Shown here one piece after another: positions 37,275 through 48,481 of a DNA stretch of 64,000 bases; position 1 is the first letter of the stretch, and each line of letters starts with the position of its first letter. The stretch covers positions 315,820-379,819 of the forward strand of contig CAJJDO010000033.1 of assembly GCA_905183005.1 (NCBI GenBank), in the 5' to 3' direction. The notes beneath the pieces are model-generated. The model was not told where the DNA came from. It was given only the letters and a program-made list of their open reading frames with translations, and made no database searches. A program made the position numbers and the translations under genes. This stretch comes from Paramecium pentaurelia (taxonomy: Eukaryota > Ciliophora > Oligohymenophorea > Peniculida > Parameciidae).

Positions 37275-40181
37275 ATGGAAGAATCAAAGTTAAGAATTGC
37301 TATTATCAATAAAGATAGATGTAAACCTTAACGTTGTGCTTTGGAATGCAAAAAGAATTGTCCAATTAATAAGAGTGAGAAATTATGTATCGAAGTTACA
37401 AAGTAAAGTAAATTATGCACAATCAATGAATCATTGTGTATTGGATGTGCTATTTGTGTTAAGAAATGTCCATTCAAAGCAATCATGATTATCAATTTAC
37501 CCAAAGATTTATCTAAAGAATTAACACATTAATATGGAGCCAATTCATTCAAATTACATAGATTACCAACACCTAGACCAGGATAAGTTTTAGGATTAGT
37601 TGGAACTAATGGTATTGGAAAATCAACTGCATTATAAATTCTAAGTGGAAAAGTGCAACCTAATTTGGGTTTATATAAAGAGCCTCCTTCATTCGAATAG
37701 ATCTTAAAGTATTTTAGAGGAAGTGAATTACAAAGTTATTTATAAAAAGTATTTGAAGGAAAAGTTAAAGCTGTAATAAAACCATAATATGTTGATTCAA
37801 TTGGTAAGGCAGTTAAAGGTAAAGTTGGAGAAGTTATTAAAAATAAGGATAAATTGAATAGAGCAGAATAATTATTAAAAGATTTAGAATTGTCTCATTT
37901 AGTAGATAGAGAAATTGGTATGTTATCTGGAGGTGAATTGTAAAGATTTGCAATATTAATGGCATGTATTTCAGAAAGTGAATGTTTGATGCTTGATGAA
38001 CCAACATCTTATTTAGATATTAAATAAAGAGTGGTTGCATCTAGAATCATTAGAAATTAAGTAAGAGATAACAATTATCTTATTGTTGTAGAGCATGATC
38101 TATCCATATTAGATTATTTATCAGATTTTATTTGTTGTTTATATGGAGAATAAACAGCTTATGGTATAGTGACAATGCCTTTTTCAGTTAGAGAAGGTAT
38201 TAATATATTTTTGGCTGGATTTGTACCAACTGAAAATATGAGATTTAGAGATTATGAATTAAGTTTCAAGATTTCAGATAATTTAGATATGTTATTAGAG
38301 AATTAGAAATAAAAGAAAAATTATCAATATCCTGATATGAAAAAAGTATAAGGAGAATTTTCATTATAAGTAAAAGCAGGAGGTTTTAATAATTCAGAAA
38401 TTGTTGTTTTATTAGGAGAAAATGGAACTGGTAAAACTACATTCATTAAAATGTTGGCAGGAAAAGATAAAGATGTTGTTGATATTCCAAAATTAAGTGT
38501 CAGTTATAAACCATAAATGATTGCACCTACATTTGATGGAACAGTTTAAGAATTATTTAGATCTAAATTATAAGATAGTCATAGAAATCCATAATTTTAA
38601 ACTGATGTATATAAACCATTGAGAATTGAAGATTTAGAAGATAATGAAGTTAAGAAATTATCAGGAGGTGAATTATAAAGAGTTGCTTTGATTTTAGCAT
38701 TAGGTAAACCAGCTGAAGTTTATTTATTGGATGAACCATCTGCTTATTTAGATGCAGAATAAAGAGTTGCTACATCTAAATTAATTAAAAGATTTATAAT
38801 GAATACAAAAAGAGCAGGTTTTGTTGTTGAACATGATTTTATTATGGCAACTTATTTGGCAGATAAGTAATAACTTTATANGAGAAGTTATTAAAAATAA
38901 GGATAAATTGAATAGAGCAGAATAATTATTAAAAGATTTAGAATTGTCTCATTTAGTAGATAGAGAAATTGGTATGTTATCTGGAGGTGAATTGTAAAGA
39001 TTTGCAATATTAATGGCATGTATTTCAGAAAGTGAATGTTTGATGCTTGATGAACCAACATCTTATTTAGATATTAAATAAAGAGTGGTTGCATCTAGAA
39101 TCATTAGAAATTAAGTAAGAGATAACAATTATCTTATTGTTGTAGAGCATGATCTATCCATATTAGATTATTTATCAGATTTTATTTGTTGTTTATATGG
39201 AGAATAAACAGCTTATGGTATAGTGACAATGCCTTTTTCAGTTAGAGAAGGTATTAATATATTTTTGGCTGGATTTGTACCAACTGAAAATATGAGATTT
39301 AGAGATTATGAATTAAGTTTCAAGATTTCAGATAATTTAGATATGTTATTAGAGAATTAGAAATAAAAGAAAAATTATCAATATCCTGATATGAAAAAAG
39401 TATAAGGAGAATTTTCATTATAAGTAAAAGCAGGAGGTTTTAATAATTCAGAAATTGTTGTTTTATTAGGAGAAAATGGAACTGGAAAAACTACATTCAT
39501 TAAAATGTTGGCAGGAAAAGATAAAGATGTTGTTGATATTCCAAAATTAAGTGTCAGTTATAAACCATAAATGATTGCACCTACATTTGATGGAACAGTT
39601 TAAGAATTATTTAGATCTAAATTATAAGATAGTCATAGAAATCCATAATTTTAAACTGATGTATATAAACCATTGAGAATTGAAGATTTAGAAGATAATG
39701 AAGTTAAGAAATTATCAGGAGGTGAATTATAAAGAGTTGCTTTGATTTTAGCATTAGGTAAACCAGCTGAAGTTTATTTATTGGATGAACCATCTGCTTA
39801 TTTAGATGCAGAATAAAGAGTTGCTACATCTAAATTAATTAAAAGATTTATAATGAATACAAAAAGAGCAGGTTTTGTTGTTGAACATGATTTTATTATG
39901 GCAACTTATTTGGCAGATAAGTAATTACTTTATATATATTACAAGAGTTGTAGTCTATGATGGTGTACCAGGAAAAGCATGTGTTGCTAATGCACCTGAA
40001 GATTTATTAACAGGAATGAATAAATTTTTGAATGTTCTTAATATAACATTTAGAAGAGGTATACTATCTAATTTATTATTTTATAGATCCAACTAACTTT
40101 AGACCAAGAATCAATAAAATGGATTCTATTTTGGATAGAGAGTAGAAATAAAGTGGTAACTATTTCTGTTTAGATGAATGA
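37275..40181 (+). CDS. ABCE1: ABCE1/Rli1 ribosome-recycling ATPase (locus contains assembly duplication)
   Basis: Soluble twin ATPase that splits ribosomes after termination. N-terminal Fe-S domain with CKPQRCALECKKNCP and CIGCAICVKKCPFKA; NBD1 Walker A GTNGIGKST and signature LSGGELQRFA, DEPTSYLD; NBD2 GENGTGKTT, LSGGELQRVA, DEPSAYLD; C-terminus GMNKFL...ITFRRDPTNFRPRINK ending GNYFCLDE. The locus as assembled contains 1,053 bp twice (37828-38880 and 38882-39934) around a single N at 38881; the real gene is 37275-37827 followed by 38882-40181 and encodes about 600 residues. Introns of 25 nt near 39921 and 28 nt near 40059 lie in the last 300 bp. Confidence 0.95.
37828..38880. repeat. 1,053-bp direct duplicate, left copy (assembly artefact)
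   Basis: Same sequence as 38882-39934, separated by one N at 38881. I noticed only two differences: GGTAAA versus GGAAAA in the NBD2 Walker A region (about 38446 versus 39486) and one base close to the N (TAAC versus TTAC). This is the signature of an unmerged contig overlap with end-of-read errors. Confidence 0.9.
38882..39934. repeat. 1,053-bp direct duplicate, right copy
   Basis: Right copy, continuous with the true 3' end of ABCE1 including its intron with GTAATTAC at the 5' splice site. Confidence 0.9.
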
Positions 40182-40224
40182 AAAATTGTTTTTAAATTTA
40201 CATAAATTATAAGTATATTTTAAT

Positions 40225-41206
40225 ATGTAAGTGGGTCTCAATAAATTCGAATTTTCTTTTGATAAAAAAATTGGAAGTGGTTCTTTTGGTTAAATCTTTT
40301 TAGGTACAACTTATTGAATAATCTATAAGGAACTAATAAATAAACTGGATAAGATGTAGCTATTAAATTAGTATGAAAATTTTTAATCATCTAGGAAGCT
40401 ATTGCAAATAAACATCCATAATTAATCTTTGAGGGCAAGTTATATAAAGTATTGCAAGGAGGAAGTAAATTGATAAAATAGATTTAGTCGGGATTCCATA
40501 AGCTTATTGGGTTGGAAGTGAAGGAGAATACAATATATTGGTTATGGAACTACTTGGTCCCAATTTAGAAGATCTATTTAATTAATGCAAAAGACACTTT
40601 TCATTAAAAACAGTCTTAATGATTGCTTAATAGATGCTTTCAAGAATTGAATTTATTCATAGCAAAAATTTAATACATAGAGATATCAAACCTGACAATT
40701 TTCTAATTGGATTAACTTAAAAGAGTGATATAATTTATATTATAGACTTTGGTCTTTCTAAGAAATATAGGGATTAAAGAACTAGTATTTTAATTATAAT
40801 ATTTTTAGATCTACATATTCCATATAGAGAAGGTAAAAGTTTAACTGGAACAGCAAGATATGCTAGTGTAAATACACATTTAGGAGTTGAATAAAGTAGA
40901 AGAGATGATTTAGAAGCAATTGGATATGTTTTAGTATATTTTTTAAATGGATAATTACCTTGGTAAGGTTTAAAAACAGATAACAAGAAAGATAAATATG
41001 AAAAAATAGCAGAATCTAAGATTGCTACTTCAATTGAAAAATTATGTGAAGGATTGCCTGAAGAGTTTTCTATTTATTTTAATTATTGTAAAAGCCTAAA
41101 ATTTGAAGAGAGACCTGATTATGTTTGGTTAAAGAAACTATTTAAAGATCTTTATACACGAATGAAATATCCAAATGATAATGTATTTGATTGGACAAAA
41201 TTATGA
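40225..41206 (+). CDS. Casein kinase 1 family protein kinase
   Basis: Kinase domain of about 295 residues with all CK1 hallmarks: IGSGSFGQIF, Lys in [59 protein letters not shown] (SIN-type instead of APE) and DDLEAIGYVLVYFLNGQLPW. Four introns of 23-26 nt; the one in the activation loop (GTATTTTAA... near 40785-40808) was needed to bring HIPYREGK into register. The protein ends right after the kinase domain with no long tail. The start overlaps an ATG-TAA-GTG context (Met-Gln-Val). It lies 43 bp after the ABCE1 stop. Confidence 0.95.
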
Positions 41207-41459
41207 TTATGATTATTAATTGATATTATATATTTCTTAATGTTAAATTTTGGAATATTGATTACCAATATATTTCTCTTTTTTATTAAAAATATATTAT
41301 TTTAGTTGATTTAATAAATATACATACTAAAATGCTCTTTATTTGTTTTATATTTAATCAATAAGAATGTATATTTTATCATTTATATAAATTTAATAGA
41401 TTATTAGATAGGATTATGTAAATTTCTAAGAGATGTTATATATAAATATATAAAATATA

Positions 41460-42844
41460 TCACTTTCCTTTTTCTTAAGATTTATTAATTAAAAAATTTC
41501 CTAGAAATTGTACTTCTTCATTTGGTCTAACTTATTAAATTTATATTACTTTTGAAGTTTAATTTAAGTGAGTCCTTCAATTAATGCTTCATAAAGATCA
41601 CTATTATCTTTCTAAAGATAAGCAAATAGAGAAAAATATTAGTCTGGTTGTTACTATTTCTACTAATTATTCATATTTTAATAATAATATTTATAATTAA
41701 TTTTCCATTAAATATAACTCATAATAAACCACTTTATAATGTTTACTTTAGTGTTAATAATGAATTGATTTACTCTTATTTTTGTTTGAATTAATTTTAG
41801 AGTGTTAAATGCTAAGAATATAAATATATTATATACTTCTTTAGCTTATTCTACAATGTAAATATCAGATTTCTCACATTTTCTTTAACAAGCTTAAGAT
41901 TTCTATTCAAAAGTTCTACATGATTATGCAAGCTATATATATGAAAATAGAATACTTTTTCTGTTTCAGCTTTGTATAAATTAAATTATTGATTTGTTTT
42001 TTCAATAATTTATTGGAATTCCTCTGCTTTTTATAGATATGGATTCAAATGAGCATCTACTAATGCTTCTTCATCTTTTATTTTTTATAATTAATCTTCT
42101 GAATTATCAGTTGAACCTAAAGATTAACTTATATTTGTAATTTATTCAAATATTTTAGTTTCTCTTTCTTTTCTTTATGATTCTTTAATAAAATTAATGT
42201 ATAATATTACCTAATTTATTTAATTCTTCATCAAAGATTTTATCTCTTTTTTCAACATGTTCTTAAATTTCTTTCATTTTTTCTTTTAAAGCTTCATTCT
42301 CAGCTTAACTTTTATGTTTAGCATTAGAGACTTCTTCCATTTTAGTTGAAATATCTTTAATTTCTTATTAGAATCCTTCAACTAATTCTGTTTTCTTTAA
42401 TTTTTCTTCCTCAACTACTTTGTTGTATTTTTCTTAATAATCATTTAATTGATTAGTTTAAGTATTTCTAAAAACATCTAATGTTTTAATTTGATTCTTC
42501 AATCTTTAATTTTCATTAAAAACTTTTATTTAAATTGTTACAATTACCTTTTTCTTTTTCTTGTGTAGCTATCTCAAATTTCTTTGCTGATAACATAGCC
42601 TCTTTATTTGCTGTTTTACAATCAGTAATTATCTTTTTTAGTTTGTTTAACAAAGCTGTCTTGTCCTCCAAACTATCTAGCTAACTTTTTTAAATTTTAG
42701 TTTATCTTCCAATTTTTTTGAATTCATCATCTCCTTTAAATCTTTGATGAAATTCTTCTAAATTTTACTCTACAATAATTAAAATGATTTACATGTATAT
42801 AATCCTTTGATTTAAGCAAAGATTTCAAAAACTGTGAGATTCAT
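41460..42844 (-). CDS. Taxilin-like coiled-coil protein
   Basis: About 410 residues, almost entirely coiled coil, with the taxilin core: EVFNENQRLKNQIK-like start, KLKKTELVEGFQQEIKDIST, ENEALKEKMKEIQEHVEKRD and a C-terminal LYEALIEGLTQIKLQK then PNEEVQFLGNFL. Taxilins bind syntaxins and the nascent-polypeptide complex and act in vesicle traffic; ciliary roles are also known for gamma-taxilin. Introns of 23-25 nt at several points, including one close to the stop. The ATG at 42844 is in frame with an upstream ATG that lies inside the candidate snoRNA; I chose the nearer one. Confidence 0.72.
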
Positions 42845-42901
42845 ATATTATTTTTGAAATTTTATTATCCAAAATTAAAGAAAATATTCAAAAAACAAAA
42901 A

Positions 42902-42982
42902 TTATATATTTAGATCAGAACTGGCGAAGATTGTCGACATCTTTATATTACGAAGTCGGAATACTTGATCATCACATATAAG
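42902..42982 (-). ncRNA. Candidate C/D-box snoRNA
   Basis: A markedly less AT-rich island in the 233-bp gap between two divergent genes. On the minus strand it reads box C GTGATGA (plus 42969-42975), about 50 nt of unique sequence, then box D CTGA (plus 42915-42918), flanked by a TTATAT/ATATAA inverted pair that can form the terminal stem. Total about 81 nt, usual for box C/D RNAs. The bases just 5' of box D (CAATCTTCGCCAGTT) would be the guide; I could not match it to an rRNA site from memory. Internal C' and D' boxes are poor. Confidence 0.5.
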
Positions 42983-43077
42983 TAAATTTGTTATTTCCTT
43001 TTTATAGAATTACGAATTCAATAGCCAGATTGTGGGTTTTAATTAATTTAAATTTAATAAACTCAATATGGTATTCT

Positions 43078-43836
43078 ATGTCATTCATAATAGTAAATTG
43101 CAGATGAACAATAAGATGTATAACATTCTATACCAGACCTTGACAATGTGAATATCAAATTAGGAGATGACCAAAAGAAAGTTAATCAAAATTCATCTAA
43201 TACTGTCTCATAAGTACAATAACCAGAACAAGTAGCTATTCAAATACAATCACTCCCACCCAAAACTTAAGATGCCTCTTTTGTTTCATAATTATTTCAT
43301 TGTTTATTTAAAGGTCTTGCTATCTTTGTGTAAAATAAGTATAATAAATAGATTTTTCATTCCAGAAGGCTTATTAAATCTTACATATTGTTTTATTATA
43401 GTTGTAATATTATCAGCAATTGATTTTTGGACAGTCAAGAACATCACAGGAAGGTAATATTAATAGATAGACAATAAAATAGAAAATTGGTTGGTTTAAG
43501 ATGGTGGTCAGAAGTAAAAGAAGATGGATCTGAAGAATGGATATATGAATCTTAAGTAGCTAATTTTGTTCCTAATCCATTTAATTCAAATATATTTTGG
43601 TTTGCTTAGTTTGGAGTAGTATTAACTTGGGGAATATTAATATTGTTAGATTTAATTGGTTTAAGATGGTTTAATGTAAAATTTTATCAAATTTATAATA
43701 GGCTGTTTTAGCAATGACTGCCTTTTGTTTGACAGGAATTAATTTTGTAGGATTCTATAAATGTAGAGGAGAACATCAAAAGAAAGCAAAAGAATATATG
43801 ACTAAAATTGGTTTGAAGGCTATATAGTAATGGTGA
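43078..43836 (+). CDS. TVP23: TVP23/FAM18 Golgi membrane protein
   Basis: Four-helix Golgi/TGN membrane protein family. Conserved core LSAIDFWTVKNITGRKLVGL then RWWSEVKEDGSEEWIYE is a clear TVP23 signature, followed by the NIFWFAQFGVVLTWGILILL helix and INFVGFYKCRGEHQKKAKEY. The first 65 residues are polar, Q/D-rich and unlike other species. Four introns are needed, 22-29 nt; the first (43081-43103) sits directly after the ATG codon. Reading through from upstream stays open in the same phase but offers no earlier ATG. Family members act in retrograde traffic to the trans-Golgi. Confidence 0.9.
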
Positions 43837-43864
43837 AATTATTATAATAATAACTGAATACTTA

Positions 43865-45543
43865 TCATTCAGGAATTGATATTTCTGTCTTTTTCACTTA
43901 TATACCTAATAAAGAATCATTTGCAATCTTTTTAAGTATTTTCTTATTCTATAATAATTCTTACTCTCCCATTCTCTAAAAAGAATTTGGTTTACATTTC
44001 AAAGGTGAACCATTATATCCATATACAATTTATTTTTTTAGTTCTTCTGCATTCTTTAAGTACATTAATCTAATATTCTATAATTATAACATTTAATACA
44101 TTTTTTCGTTCTTATTCTTATTTTTATACTTCCCTTTATTCTTGTAATTCTGTTTCAAATATAATTTTCTTTTCTGATTTTTCTTATGTATATCTTCTTT
44201 TTTTCTCTAAAACTTATTTTTCTAAATCATTCAATAATTAATACTATTATTCTCTTTTACTTATTTTGTTACTTAAATTAAATACATTTTATACTCATTT
44301 TTATTATTTGGCCAATAATCATCTAATGTTTCATTTAATTCATAATTATTCCTCTTCTATCTTATTGCTTATTAACTATAATTATTAATTTTTAAATTCA
44401 TTAAATCTTCTTTTTCTCTTCTAATTCTTTCCCTTTTTTAATTTTAAATTTCATCCCTTATAATAAATAACTCTTATTAATTTCTTTCTTATTCTTTGCT
44501 TCTAATTATATCTTCTTTAGCCTAAGAATAATAAAAATTTTAATACTTTAATTCTTAAATTTTCATTCTATTTTAATATAATTTATAGCTTTTCAAATTA
44601 TTCCATTTTCTTTCGTTTATTTAATTCATCCTCTGCCTTAATCTCTTCTTTAACTCTTTAAACCATTTCTTCATCCTACTATTTTATATAAACATTTTAT
44701 TCTTTTCTACTTAAATTATAATATTTACTTTTGCTTTTTATTAAAATATACTTATTGATCTCTAATTATCTTTTCTTAAAGTTCTTCTTATTTTTTTGAT
44801 TTATATTTCTACTCTTATTCTCTTTCATAATCCTTTAATTATTATAGACTTGTTGTATAATATAATATATCATCTTATTTTTCCTTTTATTTTACTTTTT
44901 CTTTTTCAGCTATTTATTTGTCTAAATCTTCTTTAATCTTTTATTTATTAATTATTTTTTTCTTTTTTTCTTCCTCTATTTCTTTCTAAAATTATTAAGT
45001 ATTATATTTAATTATAACTCCCCATTCATCTAATGATCCATCAACTTTATAAATGGATTTTCTCTTTTCATCATTAATGAGAGTATCAGTCTTTTATTTT
45101 ATTTAGGTTGCTTATTATTTTTATTATGATAATTAATTAATCTCTTGTCTTCTTTCCTAAATTTAATTTTCTTATTTAGATATTACATTGTTCTTTATCT
45201 GTTATTCTTATTGTCCTTGTTATAAAATTAAACTTATTACTTTTAATTCTTTAATTTAATTTCTATATCAACATAAGTTTTTCCTCTTTTGGTCTTAGAA
45301 CAGCTTTCTTCACTTCTTCTCTTAGAATTCTAATGGCATTTTTTGAATTGTATTATATAAAAAAGTCTTCTATATATGCTGTAATTAGCTATAATTAATT
45401 TTTAACTATACATTTGCATTAACTTAATCATTTTGTGCATATTCTCCAAATAAGTTATCAAGTATTAATTATTTTATTCTTTCTTAATTTTAATTGTTTT
45501 CTCCAACCATATGAATTGTTCTACCAAACTTTTTTGGAAGCAT
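43865..45543 (-). CDS. Gln/Lys/Glu-rich coiled-coil protein
   Basis: About 530 residues. N-terminal helical region (RIKQLILDNLFGEYAQ ... LITAYIEDFFIQY) precedes RILREEVKKAVLRPKEE, then a long coiled coil with DEWGVIIKYNTQQFQKEIEE near its start and LDKQIAEKEKVKQKEKQ; the last exon (NAEELKKQIVYGYNGSP) is more ordered and Pro/Ser-bearing. One 23-nt intron near 45396-45418 is clear, others are likely. The open frame continues 5' of the chosen ATG as HYCNKLCQIQYGIHLENYD, so the gene may have a further upstream exon. Probably cytoskeletal; no family named with certainty. Confidence 0.65.
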
Positions 45544-45821
45544 AATAATAAATTAATAGTTTGAAAAAGTTGTTCTAACTAAATAATATTTTTTAATTTT
45601 ATCTAAATCATAATTTTCTAAGTGAATTCCATATTAAATTTAACATAATTTATTACAATAATGAGTGTTGATAATCTAATATCAATTAAGATTAAAAGAT
45701 ATTATATTTATTATATAGATCAATAATAATTTATATATAATAAATTTATACAATATCAATAAATCATTTTTAATGTATATAAATATTATATGAATATGAC
45801 TTATTATAATCTATATATATT
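45544..45821. other. Intergenic / possible 5' exon
   Basis: Contains the in-frame upstream extension of the minus-strand coiled-coil gene to about 45670, then A/T-rich sequence. Confidence 0.4.
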
Positions 45822-46529
45822 ATGAGTATGGATTATGAGTATTATTTGAAAATAGGTTAATGATAGAATTTATTAATTAGAGAATTATCTAGATAATAAT
45901 AAAATCTATTAAATTCAGATCATTATTAAATATTCTTGTTTAATTAAACTCTATTCTCAAAAAAAGAAATTGACTAATTCTCTATAAATAAAAGTTTATT
46001 TTATTCTTAAGAATATGTTAATAATTATCCTTCTCTAGCAATTCAATCTTAAACTGAATTATTGTTATTTTTAAGTTATACTTTTAGTTATTATTATAGT
46101 TTTCACACCTTATATTCCAAAATTACAAAAAACCTAATTTATTGTTAAATAGTATTATTTGTAAAATCATTTTATATTTTCTCATTTTACTTTATAATAT
46201 ATATATCAAATATTAATTTTCTTACACTAATCTAATTATCTTTTTTTTATTAATATTGTTTAGGGATTATTGCTTACTTCTATTGTAAAACTTTAGTAGT
46301 CTTCTAGAATTTATTGATCCTAATTTTAATTTTATTAATATATGTAATTTATGTTCATATTTTATTATATAAATTAATTCAAAACTTAAAACCTAATTAT
46401 TAAATTTTTGATGAGAATGCCTATATTTTATTATCTTTGAGCTTAACTAATTACTAAAGTTTGTTAATTTTTAGTTCTAGAATGGCTATAATATCTTATT
46501 AATCTGCTATTTTTTATTCCAAATCTTGA
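45822..46529 (+). pseudogene. Membrane-protein-like frame interrupted by in-frame TGA
   Basis: From ATG 45822 a frame reads MSMDYEYYLKIGQ, then TGA (45861-45863), then continues without stop for over 200 codons as QNLLIRELSRQQQNLLNSDH and FSKKEIDQFSINKSLFYSQE, then several hydrophobic helices. Six other TGA triplets in this stretch are all out of phase. The flanking sequence on both sides of the TGA looks coding. The 3' end (46379-46529) overlaps the SPEF1 gene on the other strand, so the true end may be earlier. Broken gene, sequencing error, stop readthrough, or chance are all possible. Confidence 0.3.
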
Positions 46530-46986
46530 ATTGTGGATTGATTGTTATTTATAGATATGTTAGTGGCTGATGATTTCTATGGTTCAACAGTTTCATTATC
46601 TTAATAGTTCATTATCTTTGATTTCAAAATCATTAAAACATTTTCTATGGCTCCATTTTTTGCTTATATAATTTGTTCTATATCATTTTATGTCAATTAA
46701 AAGCCCAGATTCTAAAAAACCTTTTCTAAATTGAATTAGAGGTTATTACTTTTGTATTAAGAGTATTCCAATTTTATAATTTAGATTAATATGTATTAGC
46801 TAAGCTATAATTCTATAAATCGACTTTTTTTGGTAGAAAATGATGAATAACTTCTGCCATAAGAATTCCATCTTCAAAATCTTTAGCAATCTATTTTTTT
46901 GGTCTAGAAAATGGAACAGTATCAACCCAAGTATAGAGTTCATGTAATTCATCATCAATTTATTAGAGATTATCTCTATTTTTCAT
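46379..46986 (-). CDS. SPEF1: SPEF1/CLAMP calponin-homology protein
   Basis: About 190 residues. N-terminal CH domain with the SPEF1 signature ELHELYTWVDTVPFSRPKKQ, AKDFEDGILMAEVIHHFLPK and a LQNWNTLNTKVFQNLGFQL segment; C-terminal part has a short coiled coil (IQDLEQKIADQQDIIAILEL). SPEF1 bundles and bends microtubules and is a component of the ciliary central apparatus in animals. One 29-nt intron (about 46719-46747) restores the LNTK-VFQNLGF junction. The start codon is 21 bp from the start of the divergent MYCBP-like gene. Confidence 0.88.
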
Positions 46987-47007
46987 TTTTTATTAATTTT
47001 ATTATAA
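46987..47007. promoter_or_regulatory. 21-bp divergent intergenic gap (SPEF1/MYCBP)
   Basis: Only 21 bp of A/T-rich sequence separates the two start codons, so both promoters and 5' UTRs must lie in this gap and the adjoining coding sequence. No motif was recognised. Confidence 0.6.
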
Positions 47008-47469
47008 TGAATCAAGAGAAAACAGTTGAAGAACCTTTACTTAGTTAGGCAAAGATGAATGAATACAAAGAGAGAGAATTTAGAGAATACTTAGTCAATT
47101 AAGATGTTACACTTGCAATTGTTAAATGTATGTATTATATTAATTGATTTTTATAGTTCTTCTTGCTTTGAGAAATGCACCAAATAAACCAGATTCTCCT
47201 AGTCAAGCACTTATAGATTATTTTAGTATACATAAAGATACAAGAGCTCATGAAGAATTTGAAAAAATGAAAAGTGATGTTGAATAATTAGAGCAAGGTT
47301 TTTAATCTTTTATAACAGTATAGAGAATAATGAATTATCAAAAGAAATTGATTAAATAAAAGAACAAATTGTATAATAGAAATTAGAAAAGTAACGTAGG
47401 GAAGAGGAGGAAAGAATACGTTTAGAAGAAGAGGCAAAAAAGAATACAAAGAAACCTACAAAGAAATGA
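47008..47469 (+). CDS. MYCBP: MYCBP (AMY-1)/FAP174-like protein
   Basis: About 135 residues. FREYLVNQDVTLAIVKFLLA then LRNAPNKPDSPSQALIDYF corresponds to the MYCBP core (YLEKSGVLDALTKVLVALYE then EPEKPNSALDFL), followed by the C-terminal leucine-zipper-like coiled coil and a basic tail. In Chlamydomonas the orthologue FAP174 is an AKAP-binding central-apparatus protein. Two introns of 28 and 26 nt, the first in the conserved core. It is divergent to SPEF1. Confidence 0.85.
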
Positions 47470-47515
47470 TTTATACATTATTCTTATCTATATTTATAAT
47501 TTTGAATTCAAATTA

Positions 47516-48430
47516 ATGAACGAGTATCAAGCATCTAGAGTTTTTGGAAAAAATCTTGAAAATCAAGTAGACAAGGCATCCAAGATTCTAAAAGGCAAAA
47601 AAGATATAATATTTGATGAATTAGGAGGGAAAGAAAATATAATAAATGATGCAATTTGGACAAAGGAGGGTTTGAATAAATTAGACTCTCCTTAAGTTGT
47701 TAGCTTATATTAACAAGAAATATATGAATTTTTATATGAAAAAGAAAAAAGTATGGGAGAACCAAATTTTTAAATGTCTTCCACAAAAATCAATGATACT
47801 GTAAGAGCTACAACAGTATATTATTATATTAAATATAGGTTAGATATATAGTAAAACTTGTTAGATGTTTTAATTTAAAGTCTGAAACACTATTTTAAAC
47901 AGTTGATTTGATGGATTAAATAATACCACTCCTAAATCCTGAAATTGGAGAATTGGAGCTTATTTCATTAACATGTCTTTTTATAGCATGTAAATATGAA
48001 GAAATCTATCCACCTCCATTAGCAGCATTATTAAGAGCTACTGATATTATAGTTAAAGATGTTATTGAGATGGAAAAAGAAATACTTAGTAGATTAAATT
48101 TCAATGTTATTAGTGATAATACTTTAGTATGGTTATAAATAATAGGAGAAATGTTAGGTTACAATAGTAAATATTAAGATTAAATAAAGCAAAGATGTAT
48201 GTAAGTTTAATTCTCATTTTATTAGGAATTTAGCTGAAACTAGTTTAACTTCTTCATTATTTTTGAATCATAAAAAATCATCTATTGCTTTAAATATTTA
48301 TATGGCTGTAGAAATGAATTTAGGTTGTCAAAAAACATAATTTAAATGGGAAAGATTAACTTAACATTAAAAACCAAGTAATGAATCAAAAACACTTAAA
48401 TTATTGACTTATATATTGAAAAGTAAATGA
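47516..48430 (+). CDS. Cyclin (A/B-type cyclin box)
   Basis: About 285 residues. The cyclin box starts RYIVKLVRCFNLKSETLFQT, continues VDLMDQIIPLL, then ISLTCLFIACKYEEIYPPPL and MEKEILSRLNFNVI, the hallmark phrases of mitotic-type cyclins; a second box half with SIALNIYMAVEMNLGCQ follows. The preceding 105 residues carry no clear destruction box. The MRAILVDW-like opening of cyclin B appears as TVRATTVRY across a 23-nt intron. A second intron of 25 nt lies near 48194. It should activate a CDK; which one is not inferable. Confidence 0.9.
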
Positions 48431-48481
48431 ATTATACTTAAATAAACTCTTAATAAATTAAATTTTAATATAAATCAATAA

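Noticed and set aside
37828..39934. ABCE1 with extra nucleotide-binding domains
   Set aside because: The extra domains are an exact repeat around an N, not a real fusion.
42983..43077. Upstream coding exon of TVP23 through the snoRNA island
   Set aside because: The frame is open and a GTAAAT...ATAG intron-like stretch exists, but no ATG is available upstream before an in-frame TGA.
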